Assembly: GCA_011523735.1 (NCBI GenBank)
Contig: WTGB01000028.1
Location: 1 to 34,047, forward strand
Source: Chloroflexota bacterium
GTDB lineage: Bacteria; Chloroflexota; Anaerolineae; Aggregatilineales; Phototrophicaceae
Length of the DNA: 34,047 nt
Direction of reading: 5' to 3'
The notes beneath the pieces were generated by a model. The model made no database searches and was not told the origin of the DNA. It was given only the letters and a program-made list of their open reading frames with translations. A program made the translations under genes and the position numbers. Shown here in pieces: positions 13,659 to 22,319 of this stretch; the first letter of the stretch is position 1, and each line of letters begins with the position of its first letter.

Positions 13659-15806
13659 CTAACTATTCGCAGTAGCCACTTCGTCGACATCGTCATTCGC
13701 CACCAGTTTGACTGAATGATGCGTGCGAAACAGGCTGTACTGATCGGTTCGCCCGGGCAAGGGATTCAACACATTTTCAATTCTCATCGTTGAGATCCAT
13801 AGCGGCACATCCCACTCGCCGGTTAGATGCTGCTCAATGCTCGGCTGAGTAATGGTGATGTTGTTGTGATACATCTCCAGCAGGACGCGGACGAATTCGT
13901 CGCGCTCGGCCAGCAAGACGGCGACAAAGGGATGATCCTCGTCAAGCTCAATGCCTTTGGTATTGTAGTCGCTGCGCGGGTTGGCATATTCATTGACCGT
14001 GACCATATCATTGATCAAGAGATATTCCACCGCATTCTGGAAGGTCACACCGCTGTCAAACTCTCGCAAGCGCCGATGCAGGCTGCCCAAGGGGCACCAG
14101 GCGAAATTACGGAAGCTGGTGAACTGCTGCACACTGACGACTATCCGCGTGACCATGCGCGCGACTTCCGGCTCGTTGTCGCTGAGCTTGTGTGGAGGAA
14201 TGCCTTGCCAGTTCTGCGCGGTGATTTCCACGGCGTCCGCTTCTTCTATCGCCTGGGGGAGAATTCGATCGTCAGCGGCAGTGGGAATGCGGATGACGGG
14301 CACCAGATCTTCAGGGTTATGGCGATGCGGCACCAGATCCCGCTGCAGGACTCGCTCCCGCACAAGACAATCAATCCAGTGAGAGCGCCACTGATCATTT
14401 TCATTCATGCCCGGGCGGTCCAGGTCGCGCTCCATCGCCAACCCTTTCAGCAGGAAGCCGTAATTGACGTATTCCCAATTACGTGTGTTTAACGTGTTGG
14501 CGACCCGACGAACCAAACGATTGACGATAAGGAGGGTCTTGTCGACGACGGGGTGCTGCAAGTTAAGCTCGACAATATCGGCGCTCTGCTGTTTCAATAT
14601 GCCCAGAGAAACTGCTTGCGAGACCAAATCATCACCGCGCTCCGATGAGATGACATCGCCAGCTTCTATCAGTTGGCGGATGAGACTCGCCTTGGTGATT
14701 TCCGCCGACGCCCCCGCCGAAGACAGACGGAAGCATTGGATGATGACGCTTGACCACTGCGACGGAATGAAACTTTCGGTATCGTTCTGGGTCTCGACCG
14801 TGCTCAGGGATTGGTGCGTCTGCAATTCGGTGAAGTCATCTATGTACTCCAATTGCAGGGATGGATGGCTCTGCAAGAGGCGCCCGGTGCTGCCGCGCAC
14901 ACCCCAGACAATGACGGTCTTGTTGCGCTGCAATAGCGGGTTGATGACATCGTTGAAGTCACGGTCACCCGTCGCCAGGATGATGACATCACCAGCTTCG
15001 GGGTGGCCCGCGTCGGTCAAGACATCGCGGGCGATGCGAATATCAGCGCTTTGCTTGCCGGGCAAGTGGAAGACGGGATCAATATTGGCCATCATTAGGC
15101 GGGCTGGCGCGTCTCCCGCAATTTCTCGTCCGGAAGAATCCACCAAAGGCGGCAGCGCCCCGCGCTGGCCCCAAGGCGCGTAGGCTGCCATTTTGACCAA
15201 CTTGCCATGAGCCTGCGCTTGTGACACCATGCGCTCTATCAAGTGATCGAGATTGACGACGAAGCCCTGTTCGTTCAGGCTTATGGAAATGTTTTCGAAA
15301 TCGATGTAGACCCAAACATTTTTTATGCGGATGCCGGATAAAGCTTCAAAGGGCTGAAAGATGATTTCGTCTTCGCACTCGCTGCCGACCAGGATATTGC
15401 CGTCGGCGCCCCAAACACGCAATCGCATGTCGCTTATCTTTCGGATTTGGCAGATCAGCGGCAGCATGTCTGCAACTGTGGTGGTCAGAATGAGTTCATC
15501 GCGGCGGCCAGGTGGAATGTTGAAATACTGCTTGATTAGACGCTTAGGCAGGGTAGCGCGATCTTCGACCTCGATGATATCGTAACCGGCATTGCGGAAT
15601 AGGGCCTCCGGCTCAACTTGATTTTCGTCGACTGGATGTGAGCGCCAATCCGCGAAAGCAATCGCGCGTAAATTGCTGGTATCAAACAAGCCAGCCGCCA
15701 GCGCCGCATTGCCGCGCAAGGCGATGGCCAATTCATGCAAGTCGATTCCGTTTTGAGATGCGAATCTCAACAAGTCATCAACGTCAATGATCAAGTAAGC
15801 AGCCAT
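13659..15806 (-). CDS. Protein with tandem NYN (PIN-like nuclease) domains, first one degenerate
   Basis: A soluble 715-residue protein whose central part is a NYN domain, a PIN-like fold usually cutting RNA with a metal held by acidic residues. The set is complete here: VYIDFEN (D169, N172), SADIRIARD (D255, D261) and [13 protein letters not shown] (D281, D283), ending TVIVWG. Residues 1-133 repeat the same pattern ([31 protein letters not shown]), but the GDxD is lost, so I read it as a degenerate NYN copy. Residues about 345-715 look like helix-rich, winged-helix-type modules ([40 protein letters not shown]) and carry no motif I know. The ribosome site is weak (GGA, seven bases before the ATG). 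It has its own strong promoter and lies upstream of rpsO-pnp, so a role in RNA metabolism is plausible but unproven. Confidence 0.75.
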   Translation of the reverse strand: MAAYLIIDVDDLLRFASQNGIDLHELAIALRGNAALAAGLFDTSNLRAIAFADWRSHPVDENQVEPEALFRNAGYDIIEVEDRATLPKRLIKQYFNIPPGRRDELILTTTVADMLPLICQIRKISDMRLRVWGADGNILVGSECEDEIIFQPFEALSGIRIKNVWVYIDFENISISLNEQGFVVNLDHLIERMVSQAQAHGKLVKMAAYAPWGQRGALPPLVDSSGREIAGDAPARLMMANIDPVFHLPGKQSADIRIARDVLTDAGHPEAGDVIILATGDRDFNDVINPLLQRNKTVIVWGVRGSTGRLLQSHPSLQLEYIDDFTELQTHQSLSTVETQNDTESFIPSQWSSVIIQCFRLSSAGASAEITKASLIRQLIEAGDVISSERGDDLVSQAVSLGILKQQSADIVELNLQHPVVDKTLLIVNRLVRRVANTLNTRNWEYVNYGFLLKGLAMERDLDRPGMNENDQWRSHWIDCLVRERVLQRDLVPHRHNPEDLVPVIRIPTAADDRILPQAIEEADAVEITAQNWQGIPPHKLSDNEPEVARMVTRIVVSVQQFTSFRNFAWCPLGSLHRRLREFDSGVTFQNAVEYLLINDMVTVNEYANPRSDYNTKGIELDEDHPFVAVLLAERDEFVRVLLEMYHNNITITQPSIEQHLTGEWDVPLWISTMRIENVLNPLPGRTDQYSLFRTHHSVKLVANDDVDEVATANS

Positions 15807-16228
15807 AATTTAGTCCAAAAAGCTCCAACGCCGACTCGCGCAAAATTACGGCGGCACTGAACTAGATACTTCCATGTATTCGCATGGGTAATCAGTTTAC
15901 GATATATGCTACGGTAAAGAGTCATAACATCTGCAAGAACGATTAAGTAGACGGACATTCTTTGGCCGGCGCGGCAGTTGAAGGCGGAAGAGTCACAGGA
16001 TTGCAAGCTTAGGTCAACTAAATCGTACAGTAATTCACACCTTTAGACATACTGTCACGACCGCCAAATCATTCTACAGGAGAAAATCAATTGTGTCAAT
16101 TTTCACAATACGGAGACTTTCTTGCCAACTTATAATCATAGAAGCGATGCCGAAGACGCTAAGGCGATACGCGGAATATCATGCGAGCGGATGAAAGGCG
16201 CATGTGGCAAGGGCTGATCGCGGCCAGT
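15807..16228. other. Gene-free gap between proS and the NYN gene
   Basis: 422 bases with no convincing gene. It holds the strong minus-strand promoter at 16071-16099 and a leader of about 258 bases. Two open minus-strand and plus-strand frames of about 60-70 codons lack ribosome sites. No clear intrinsic terminator follows proS, so read-through from proS may add to expression of the NYN gene. Confidence 0.5.
16071..16099 (-). promoter_or_regulatory. Strong promoter of the NYN-domain gene
   Basis: TTGACA (16099-16094), a 17-base spacer and TAGAAT (16076-16071) on the minus strand: 6/6 and 5/6 with ideal spacing. ATTGTG and CACAAT at about 16090-16110 form an inverted repeat over the -35 box and could be an operator. 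The leader to the ATG at 15806 is about 258 bases. Confidence 0.75.
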
Positions 16229-17671
16229 TCAATAAGCTTTTGCGAAGAGCGCCACCCTTTCCGTTTTGCGTCCAGACAGTACGCAAAGTCCCTGCTCGGT
16301 CTCCTGCTCAAAGGGGAAACAGCGGATCGTGGCTCCGGTATCGTCTTTCACAGCCAATTCGTCGGCGTCTGAACCATCCCAATGCGCGCGCGCCCAATCC
16401 CCTTCATCAATGACCGAGCGCAATTCGTCATACGAGGACACGTCCATGATATGGGCGTCACGAAAGGCGCGAGCGTCCTCCAACAGGCTCTGTTGGATAT
16501 CCGCCAGCAGCGTTTCCACTGCTGCCAGCGTTCCGTCTTGTGAGATGAACTGTTTGCCCTGGCGCCCCGGGACATCGCGCCGCGCCAAGACAGCGTTGTT
16601 GTTTTCAACATCTTTAGGTCCGATTTCCATGCGTACAGGTACGCCGCGCATTTCCCAGTCGTTGAATTTGAAGCCGGGCGATTGCCCTTCCCGATTGTCG
16701 ACGTGCACACGGACGCCGGCGCAATCCAGCAACTTGCGCAATCGCTCTACCGTGCCCATAACCGCGCTGCGTTGGTCGTCCTTCCTGTATATGGGAACGA
16801 TAACGACTTGATAAGGCGCCAACTTCGGCGGCAACCGCAGCCCCTTGTCGTCGCCGTGGGTCATAACCACCGCGCCTACCATACGGGTAGTCAGTCCCCA
16901 GGATGTTGTCCAGCAATATTCATTCACATTGCTTTCCGTGAGATACCGGATATCGAAGGCTTTTGCAAAATTCTGGCCTAGATTATGGCTGGTGCCGCAT
17001 TGCAGGGCGCGCCGGTCACGCATCATGCCTTCGATGGTGTAGGTGCGCAGAGCGCCGGCAAAACGTTCTAGTCGGCTTTTTTCGCCCCTAATCACCGGGA
17101 TTGCGGCCTCGTTTATAGCGCAGTCCGCATAGACATCCAGCATCTGGATGGTTTCGGCCTCGGCTTCATCGTGAGTGGCGTGGGCGGTATGCCCTTCTTG
17201 CCAAAGGAATTCCGCTGTACGCAGGAAGGGACGCGTCCTCAATTCCCAGCGCACGACATTCGCCCATTGATTGATCAGGAGCGGCAGATCGCGATAAGAC
17301 TGAATCCAGTCGCTGAAGGCTTCGCCAATGACCGTTTCCGACGTGGGACGGACGACAAGCGGTTCTTCCAATTCTTTGCCGCCGGCATGAGTGACGACAG
17401 CAAGTTCAGGGCTGAAGCCTTCGACGTGCTCCGCTTCGCGCCGGATGTAGCTCTCCGGAATGAAAAGCGGGAAATAGGCATTCTGATGACCCGTCTCCTT
17501 AATACGCCGGTCCAAGCCAGCTTTGATAGCCTCCCACACTTCGTAGCCATAGGGCTTGATGATGACGCAGCCGCGTACCGGGCTGGGCGCGGCGAGATCG
17601 GCTCGGTAGACAATCTCGTTATACCAGCGTGAAAAGTCTTGGCTTTGGGCGGTGACAGCCTGTTCTGACAT
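16229..17671 (-). CDS. proS: Prolyl-tRNA synthetase, archaeal/eukaryotic-like (type 3)
   Basis: Charges tRNA-Pro with proline in the cytoplasm. The 480-residue protein starts directly in the class II catalytic domain (SRWYNEIVYRADLA, PVRGCVIIKPYGYEVWEAIK), with the TSE motif at 110-112, motif 2 in RWELRTRPFLRTAEFLWQEG (141-160), QCGTSHNLGQNF (224-235) and a motif 3 region around the Gly/Arg-rich GDDKGLRLPP. The anticodon-binding domain follows, and the C-terminal domain ends FAKAY, the hallmark of the short type with a zinc-binding-like tail. The large editing insertion of the common bacterial form is absent, as expected. The start at 17671 is the only sensible one. A TATAAT box lies about 100 bases upstream, after mazG. 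Length and motifs are normal. Confidence 0.95.
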   Translation of the reverse strand: MSEQAVTAQSQDFSRWYNEIVYRADLAAPSPVRGCVIIKPYGYEVWEAIKAGLDRRIKETGHQNAYFPLFIPESYIRREAEHVEGFSPELAVVTHAGGKELEEPLVVRPTSETVIGEAFSDWIQSYRDLPLLINQWANVVRWELRTRPFLRTAEFLWQEGHTAHATHDEAEAETIQMLDVYADCAINEAAIPVIRGEKSRLERFAGALRTYTIEGMMRDRRALQCGTSHNLGQNFAKAFDIRYLTESNVNEYCWTTSWGLTTRMVGAVVMTHGDDKGLRLPPKLAPYQVVIVPIYRKDDQRSAVMGTVERLRKLLDCAGVRVHVDNREGQSPGFKFNDWEMRGVPVRMEIGPKDVENNNAVLARRDVPGRQGKQFISQDGTLAAVETLLADIQQSLLEDARAFRDAHIMDVSSYDELRSVIDEGDWARAHWDGSDADELAVKDDTGATIRCFPFEQETEQGLCVLSGRKTERVALFAKAY

Positions 17672-17773
17672 TTCCTTTATTCCTCTTTGGTGATTCGCTG
17701 CCTACTCACAGCGTGCACAAGGTTTGATGTCGCGGGCGAAAGCAATTAGCGCCCTCTCCACAAAGCGGAAGGT

Positions 17774-17802
17774 ATTATAATGCGGACTGCGCAGAATGAA
17801 AG
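17774..17802 (-). promoter_or_regulatory. Candidate promoter of proS
   Basis: A perfect TATAAT -10 box (17779-17774 on the minus strand) with a weak CTTTCA -35 box 17 bases upstream (17802-17797), about 100 bases before the proS ATG. The leader is too short for a T-box riboswitch, and none is seen. Confidence 0.42.
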
Positions 17803-17862
17803 ACCGCAGGGGATCGGGCAAACAAGTTCCTTGTCTCGTTTCTGTGAATACGGTAAAAGCGG

Positions 17863-18195
17863 CTACTCAAGGGATTGCGTTGACGAATGCGAAGGGTCAG
17901 ACCAGTCCCGCACATAGTTTTTCTCCAGCTTTGCCATTACGGCTTGGCCGAGATCTATGCCGCTAAAGCTCGCCAATTGCATTAGATAGAGCATGACGTC
18001 CGCCAGTTCTTCCGCCAGTTCCTCGGGCCGATCGGTTTCATCGCGCCATTGAAAATGCTCGAGCACTTCGGATGCTTCCAATACGAGCGATATCGCCAGG
18101 TTTCTCTGTGTTTGCTGTTTGGGAGAATCTTCCGCCAGCCAGCCTTTGCTTTCCACAAAGTCATACATGGCCTGTGTAAGGGTGTTGAGATCCAT
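17863..18195 (-). CDS. MazG-like nucleotide pyrophosphohydrolase
   Basis: A 110-residue all-alpha NTP pyrophosphatase of the MazG/RS21-C6 group, which hydrolyses (often modified) dNTPs or NTPs to monophosphates in the cytoplasm. The metal-binding signature is complete: LVLEASEVLEHFQW with E40 and E43, followed by EELADVMLYL with E63 and D66, the EExxE12-28ExxD pattern. Length fits the short single-domain form. AGGA lies about nine bases before the ATG at 18195, and the gene starts 14 bases after the sugar-transferase stop, so it is probably co-transcribed with the glycan genes, an accidental-looking neighbour. Exact substrate unknown. Confidence 0.88.
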   Translation of the reverse strand: MDLNTLTQAMYDFVESKGWLAEDSPKQQTQRNLAISLVLEASEVLEHFQWRDETDRPEELAEELADVMLYLMQLASFSGIDLGQAVMAKLEKNYVRDWSDPSHSSTQSLE

Positions 18196-18209
18196 AGCCG
18201 TGTTCCTAC

Positions 18210-19682
18210 TTAGTAAGCGTTGGGATTGGAGCGAGTGACTGACTGCCAGATCGTGCGAATGATGATGACGATATCCAGCCAGAGCGACCAGTTCTCGACG
18301 TAGAAGCGGTCGGCTTCCGTGCGTTGCGCGATTGAGGTATCGCCACGAAGTCCGTTGATCTGTGCCCAGCCGGTCATGCCCGACTTTTCGCGGTGTCGCA
18401 TCATATAATCCGGGATCTGCTGGCGGAATTGCTGGACGTACATGGGCCGTTCGGGACGTGGACCGACTAAACTCATGTGGCCCAGGAGCACGTTGATCAG
18501 TTGCGGAATCTCATCCCAATTGCTGCGGCGCATGTAGGCGCCCAAGCGCGTTACTCGTTCGTCATTCTCCACCGTCCATGTTTGCCCGCTGGACTCCGCA
18601 TTCTCGCGCATTGACCTGAATTTGATCATGGGAAAGGGGCGGCCGTCCAAGCCCATGCGCGTCTGCCAATAGAAGATAGAGCCACTGGATTCCAGGCGAA
18701 TCAGCAGCGCCGTAATCAGCATGAATGGCGAAAGCAAAATCAAACCGACAGTGGCGCCGAAGAGATCTAGAGCGCGCTTAAGGCTGAGTTTCCAGCCGCG
18801 CAGGGCAATATCGCGCACGGTCAGCAGCGGGGTGCCGCCGAGGTCATCGACATCGAGATCTCCCGCCATGTAGGAGAATAGGTCAGGATAGACCTTGATA
18901 TCGACCTTGCCGCGCTGGCAGAGGTTTATCAAATCGACCAGCTCACCGCGCCGATAATCGGAAAGAGCGACAATAACTTGCTCGACTTGCAGATCGTCAA
19001 TAAGGCGAGGAATATCGTAATAGGCGCCGATATAGGAGAATCCAAGCATGTCGCCTTGCTTTTCTTTTGCCGTGACGATGCCAACAATGTGATAGCCGAG
19101 TTCCGGGCTGTTGCGGACGTGATCGGTGATTTTGTGTGCGATATCGCCTTCGCCCACGATTAGCAGATTGTCCCTAATGACCCCACGCCGGCGCATCAGT
19201 GTCCAGAAACGGCGATGCAATTCCCGCCCTGCCACCATAAACATGAGGCTGAAAAACCAGACATAAAAGAGCAGGCTCCGCGGGTAGAGGGTATACAAGG
19301 TCGTGTTTTGCAGGAGGAACTCCTGTGTGCCGCTGGCCAACAGCGTACCGAGCGTGACCACGCCCACGACGCGGCGAAGCTGGTCGATGCGACTGAAGGC
19401 GCGCTTCAAATGATAGAGCTGGGAGAAGTAAAACATCACGATCACTGTAGCGCTGTGCAGGACGATTGTCGGCAGGTATGTTGCCAGCGGCGGCTGCTCT
19501 TCAGGACGGGGGAAAAACGGCAATACTTCGCGCGCCTTGTAGCTGAATATGAAAGCGGCCGCGAGCATAATGATATCGAAAAGCAGAAGCGTCAGCGTGG
19601 AAATCGCCTTGAGATGCTCATTGCTCAAGCCTATTGACCGCGGTGTTATCGTGTAGGTGTCGGATTGCGAATTTCCTGCCAT
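18210..19682 (-). CDS. Undecaprenyl-phosphate glycosylphosphotransferase (exopolysaccharide sugar transferase)
   Basis: Membrane enzyme that starts surface polysaccharide synthesis by moving a sugar 1-phosphate from a nucleotide sugar to undecaprenyl phosphate. The 490-residue protein has four N-terminal membrane segments (from LTLLLFDIIMLAAAFIFSY to FYVWFFSLMFMVAGR), a cytoplasmic Rossmann-like part (NLLIVGEGDIAHKI), and the C-terminal bacterial sugar transferase domain: KRALDLFGATVGLILLSPFM, the KFRSMR motif, RRSNWDEIPQLINVLLG and SLVGPRPERP, with SGMTGWAQINGLRG near the end. This is the WcaJ/CpsE family. GGGAGGT lies eight bases before the ATG at 19682. The gene overlaps the GT2 gene by 37 bases and mazG follows. 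The sugar used cannot be read. Confidence 0.92.
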   Translation of the reverse strand: MAGNSQSDTYTITPRSIGLSNEHLKAISTLTLLLFDIIMLAAAFIFSYKAREVLPFFPRPEEQPPLATYLPTIVLHSATVIVMFYFSQLYHLKRAFSRIDQLRRVVGVVTLGTLLASGTQEFLLQNTTLYTLYPRSLLFYVWFFSLMFMVAGRELHRRFWTLMRRRGVIRDNLLIVGEGDIAHKITDHVRNSPELGYHIVGIVTAKEKQGDMLGFSYIGAYYDIPRLIDDLQVEQVIVALSDYRRGELVDLINLCQRGKVDIKVYPDLFSYMAGDLDVDDLGGTPLLTVRDIALRGWKLSLKRALDLFGATVGLILLSPFMLITALLIRLESSGSIFYWQTRMGLDGRPFPMIKFRSMRENAESSGQTWTVENDERVTRLGAYMRRSNWDEIPQLINVLLGHMSLVGPRPERPMYVQQFRQQIPDYMMRHREKSGMTGWAQINGLRGDTSIAQRTEADRFYVENWSLWLDIVIIIRTIWQSVTRSNPNAY

Positions 19683-20551
19683 AAACCAGGACCTCCCTTG
19701 AACAAGAGCGCGGTCATGATCATCAGGTGGACGGGCAAGACAGTCGTATGCCGGAAGTGTTTGCGGTAAAAGATGAGCATGGCGCGCCAGAATTCAAATT
19801 GCGCTTTGGGATTTTTGCGGCTGGCGGCGCGTTTGACGTGACGCACTATCACGGCAGGATGATACCAGACCTTGTAGCCAGCTTGCTTGACGCGATAAGA
19901 CCAATCGAGATCCTCGCCGTACATGAAGAAGGATTCATCCAAGAGGCCGACCTGTTCAATGACTGACTTTCTCACCTGCATATAGGCGCCGACAACAGAA
20001 TCGACTTCGAGGTCTTCGTCCTCGTCGGCGAATGTCATATTGTAACGCCCGAAGCGCCGATTCCGCGGGAAGAGTTTCGCCAGACCGGAATAGTGATAGA
20101 AGCTGACCATTGGCGTGGGAAAGCCGCGACGGCAGGCTTTGTCCAGGCTGCCATCCGTCAATAGGAGTTTGGGACCGGCAACACCAATATCGGGACGTGT
20201 ATCCATGAATTGGACCATCTCGGCGAGGGCGGTAGGCGGCAATTCGGTATCAGGATTCAGGAGCAGGGCATAGCGGGGGGCAGATGCCGCTATATCTCCG
20301 ACTGCCCGATAACCCAGGTGGTGCAGGCCGATATTGTTGCCGTGGGGATAACCGAGGTTTTCGCCGTTGGCGATGAGTTCAACCTGCGGGAAGAGCCGCT
20401 CGACCATCGCGACGCTACCGTCGTCAGAAGCGTTATCGACGACGACCGTGCGGAACGTGAGATCGCCTTCGCTGGCTAAGACTGTCTCCAGGCAGCGCCG
20501 AAGGAACTCACAAGTATTCCAGTTGACGATAACTATGCCGAGATCGTGCAC
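19646..20551 (-). CDS. Family 2 glycosyltransferase (rhamnosyltransferase-like)
   Basis: GT-A fold enzyme adding a sugar to a lipid-linked glycan on the cytoplasmic face of the membrane. The sequence has LGIVIVNWNTCEFLRRCL at the N-terminus, VVDNASDDGSVAM, NLGYPHGNNIG, LLLNPDTELP (the D-x-D-like motif is NPDTEL), and ESFFMYGEDLDWSYRVKQAG with the ED catalytic pair. A hydrophobic C-terminal segment (VHLMIMTALLFKGGPG) may anchor it. I place the start at the GTG at 20551 because GAGG ends five bases upstream and IVIVNWN then begins close to the N-terminus; a longer frame starts at a GTG at 20665 within the upstream gene and adds 38 unconvincing residues. It overlaps the next gene by 37 bases. 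The sugar is unknown. Confidence 0.85.
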   Translation of the reverse strand: MHDLGIVIVNWNTCEFLRRCLETVLASEGDLTFRTVVVDNASDDGSVAMVERLFPQVELIANGENLGYPHGNNIGLHHLGYRAVGDIAASAPRYALLLNPDTELPPTALAEMVQFMDTRPDIGVAGPKLLLTDGSLDKACRRGFPTPMVSFYHYSGLAKLFPRNRRFGRYNMTFADEDEDLEVDSVVGAYMQVRKSVIEQVGLLDESFFMYGEDLDWSYRVKQAGYKVWYHPAVIVRHVKRAASRKNPKAQFEFWRAMLIFYRKHFRHTTVLPVHLMIMTALLFKGGPGLWQEIRNPTPTR

Positions 20552-20630
20552 ATGCGCCTCAGAAGCCTTGCCTGTAGCGATTTTACCATAGAAGCGGCGA
20601 TGGCATTCAGCATCCGTATGTACAGTCAGG

Positions 20631-22319
20631 CTACTGCCCTGCCTCACAAAGAGCGGAATTGACACAGTAGAGTATCAAAGTCGGGTTGTGCCAATGAGCC
20701 GCCATATTTGCCATCACTTCAGAACCTGTCCAGGTGGGGCGCTGGATTTCTGCGACGCGTCGATATGTCTGGTCGAGAAGCAACAGGTATTTGCGTTGCT
20801 GTTCGACAGCTTCAGGAGGCACGATAGCCTGTGAGCGCAGGATGTCGAAAGCCAAGACGTCCGAGAAGATCATATAGTCGTAGTCGGTCGCCTCGGGCAA
20901 AGTTTCAGCATAAATGAGAAACTGCTGATCACTGGGGTATATCGCCTCATCAAGTGGCACGTTATAGGGACCATTTAGAAAGAACCTTGAGCCGCGGGGG
21001 ATGTTCTCGTGAATCCACTGTAGCATGATATTCCGCGTATCGGGCTGCCTGAACATTTTCACCACCTGGATCGAAAAGACTAGCGGCTGAACGACCAGGA
21101 CGAGCGCCATGATAGGCATGGTAATTCGCGCAGGCAAATGGATTCGGCGCATGAGCCAATCGGCGCCAATGGCAGAAAGCAAAGCAACAAAGGGCAAAAT
21201 GAGCAAAAGCAGAGTGTCGCTCCGCAGTCGAATCGTGCGTAGAGCGACCCAGGCGTATGGCAGAATTACGGAGCAGATCAGGGCTGCTCCAAGACTCAGC
21301 GAATTGCGATTGAAACGGGCTCCTCGTGGCCGTTCTTTCCATGCAGCCAACACTGACAAGGCGGCCATGGCTAGCGCCACTATGCCCAGAGACATAAGCC
21401 CGGCGTACAATATCAGATGCGCAAGGCCACTTGAATGATCGACCACAAAGTAGTCGGCGCCATCGCCGGCCGCATTCGTATATGAGCTCGCGACGTACGT
21501 GAAATCTCGCCAGAAGTGCTCAAAGTCGCGCAGGACATACGGGCTGCCGATCACAAATACGACTGGCACTAGCAGCCAACTGATCACAACTCGGCGCGCA
21601 ATTAGAGCTGAGCGATGGCGATACAGCAGAAGAAGGCCCGTGCAAAAGAGCAGCGGCGAAACCGCCAGCGCATTGTAGCGTGTAGTTGCCGCCAAGCCGG
21701 TAGCGACGCCGGCAAAAAGGACTAGAATACTGCGCCTGCCTTGCCCGCGCGCGTATAGGGCAGCGAAGCAAGCCCAGGCGGCCAGCATCATCCAGCCGGT
21801 CGCGAGTGAGCCGGGTTTGATATAGTGCGCATGCTGCACCAGCGTGTAAGACACGGCCACCAGCAAGCCTGCGCATAGTGCGGCATAGCGATTTGCAATC
21901 AATTTTGCTACGGCATAAGCGCAGGCAACTTGAAGCATCCCGCCGAAAACAGAATACATCCGCGAGAATACATACAGTGGGAAATCGGCAAAAGCTCGCA
22001 AACTCTTGCCTTCGCGGTCCGCTAAGGATTGCCCCTCGAGCGCCCTCGTGAGCTGAAGCAAGACATAATTTGTGTTTATTATGAACGAGGGGTAATAGAA
22101 GACTTCCGGATTCAAGCGATTCCGCAGCGCCATATTTACTGGTACGCCAACGCTGAAGAATTCGTCCGGATGAATTGGGATTTGCTCATGTACCATGCCA
22201 TAAGGCGCATATGAGGGAAAGTACGCCGGATCCAGTTGGCCGTGACTGATGCCCAAGATACGCAATGCCGCGGCGAAAAGCAGCAGAACTGTTACAGCCA
22301 GCCAGTCAATCGGGCGCAT
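20631..22319 (-). CDS. Multi-membrane-spanning glycosyltransferase (GT39/GT83-like, ArnT/PMT superfamily)
   Basis: Integral membrane GT-C enzyme that would move a sugar from a polyprenyl-phosphate donor to an acceptor on the outer face of the membrane. The 562-residue protein has a first membrane helix (LAVTVLLLFAAALRILGI), an outer loop with the acidic IHPDEFFSVGVPVN motif typical of the superfamily's catalytic loop, about ten further hydrophobic helices, and a C-terminal soluble part (from about residue 430, IHENIPRGSRFFLNGPYN). The start at MRPIDWLAV is chosen because AAGAGG lies seven bases before the ATG at 22319; the 43-codon longer frame lies within murE. It overlaps the murE end by 14 bases. 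Acceptor and sugar are unknown, and I have no basis for choosing between GT39 and GT83. Confidence 0.8.
   Translation of the reverse strand: MRPIDWLAVTVLLLFAAALRILGISHGQLDPAYFPSYAPYGMVHEQIPIHPDEFFSVGVPVNMALRNRLNPEVFYYPSFIINTNYVLLQLTRALEGQSLADREGKSLRAFADFPLYVFSRMYSVFGGMLQVACAYAVAKLIANRYAALCAGLLVAVSYTLVQHAHYIKPGSLATGWMMLAAWACFAALYARGQGRRSILVLFAGVATGLAATTRYNALAVSPLLFCTGLLLLYRHRSALIARRVVISWLLVPVVFVIGSPYVLRDFEHFWRDFTYVASSYTNAAGDGADYFVVDHSSGLAHLILYAGLMSLGIVALAMAALSVLAAWKERPRGARFNRNSLSLGAALICSVILPYAWVALRTIRLRSDTLLLLILPFVALLSAIGADWLMRRIHLPARITMPIMALVLVVQPLVFSIQVVKMFRQPDTRNIMLQWIHENIPRGSRFFLNGPYNVPLDEAIYPSDQQFLIYAETLPEATDYDYMIFSDVLAFDILRSQAIVPPEAVEQQRKYLLLLDQTYRRVAEIQRPTWTGSEVMANMAAHWHNPTLILYCVNSALCEAGQ

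Noticed and set aside
15791..15958. Minus-strand frame starting MSVYLIVLADVMTLYRSIY, vaguely like the NYN N-terminus
   Set aside because: No ribosome site, short, and it runs into the start of the real NYN gene in another frame. The similarity (YLI..D..L) is too weak to claim a decayed duplicate.
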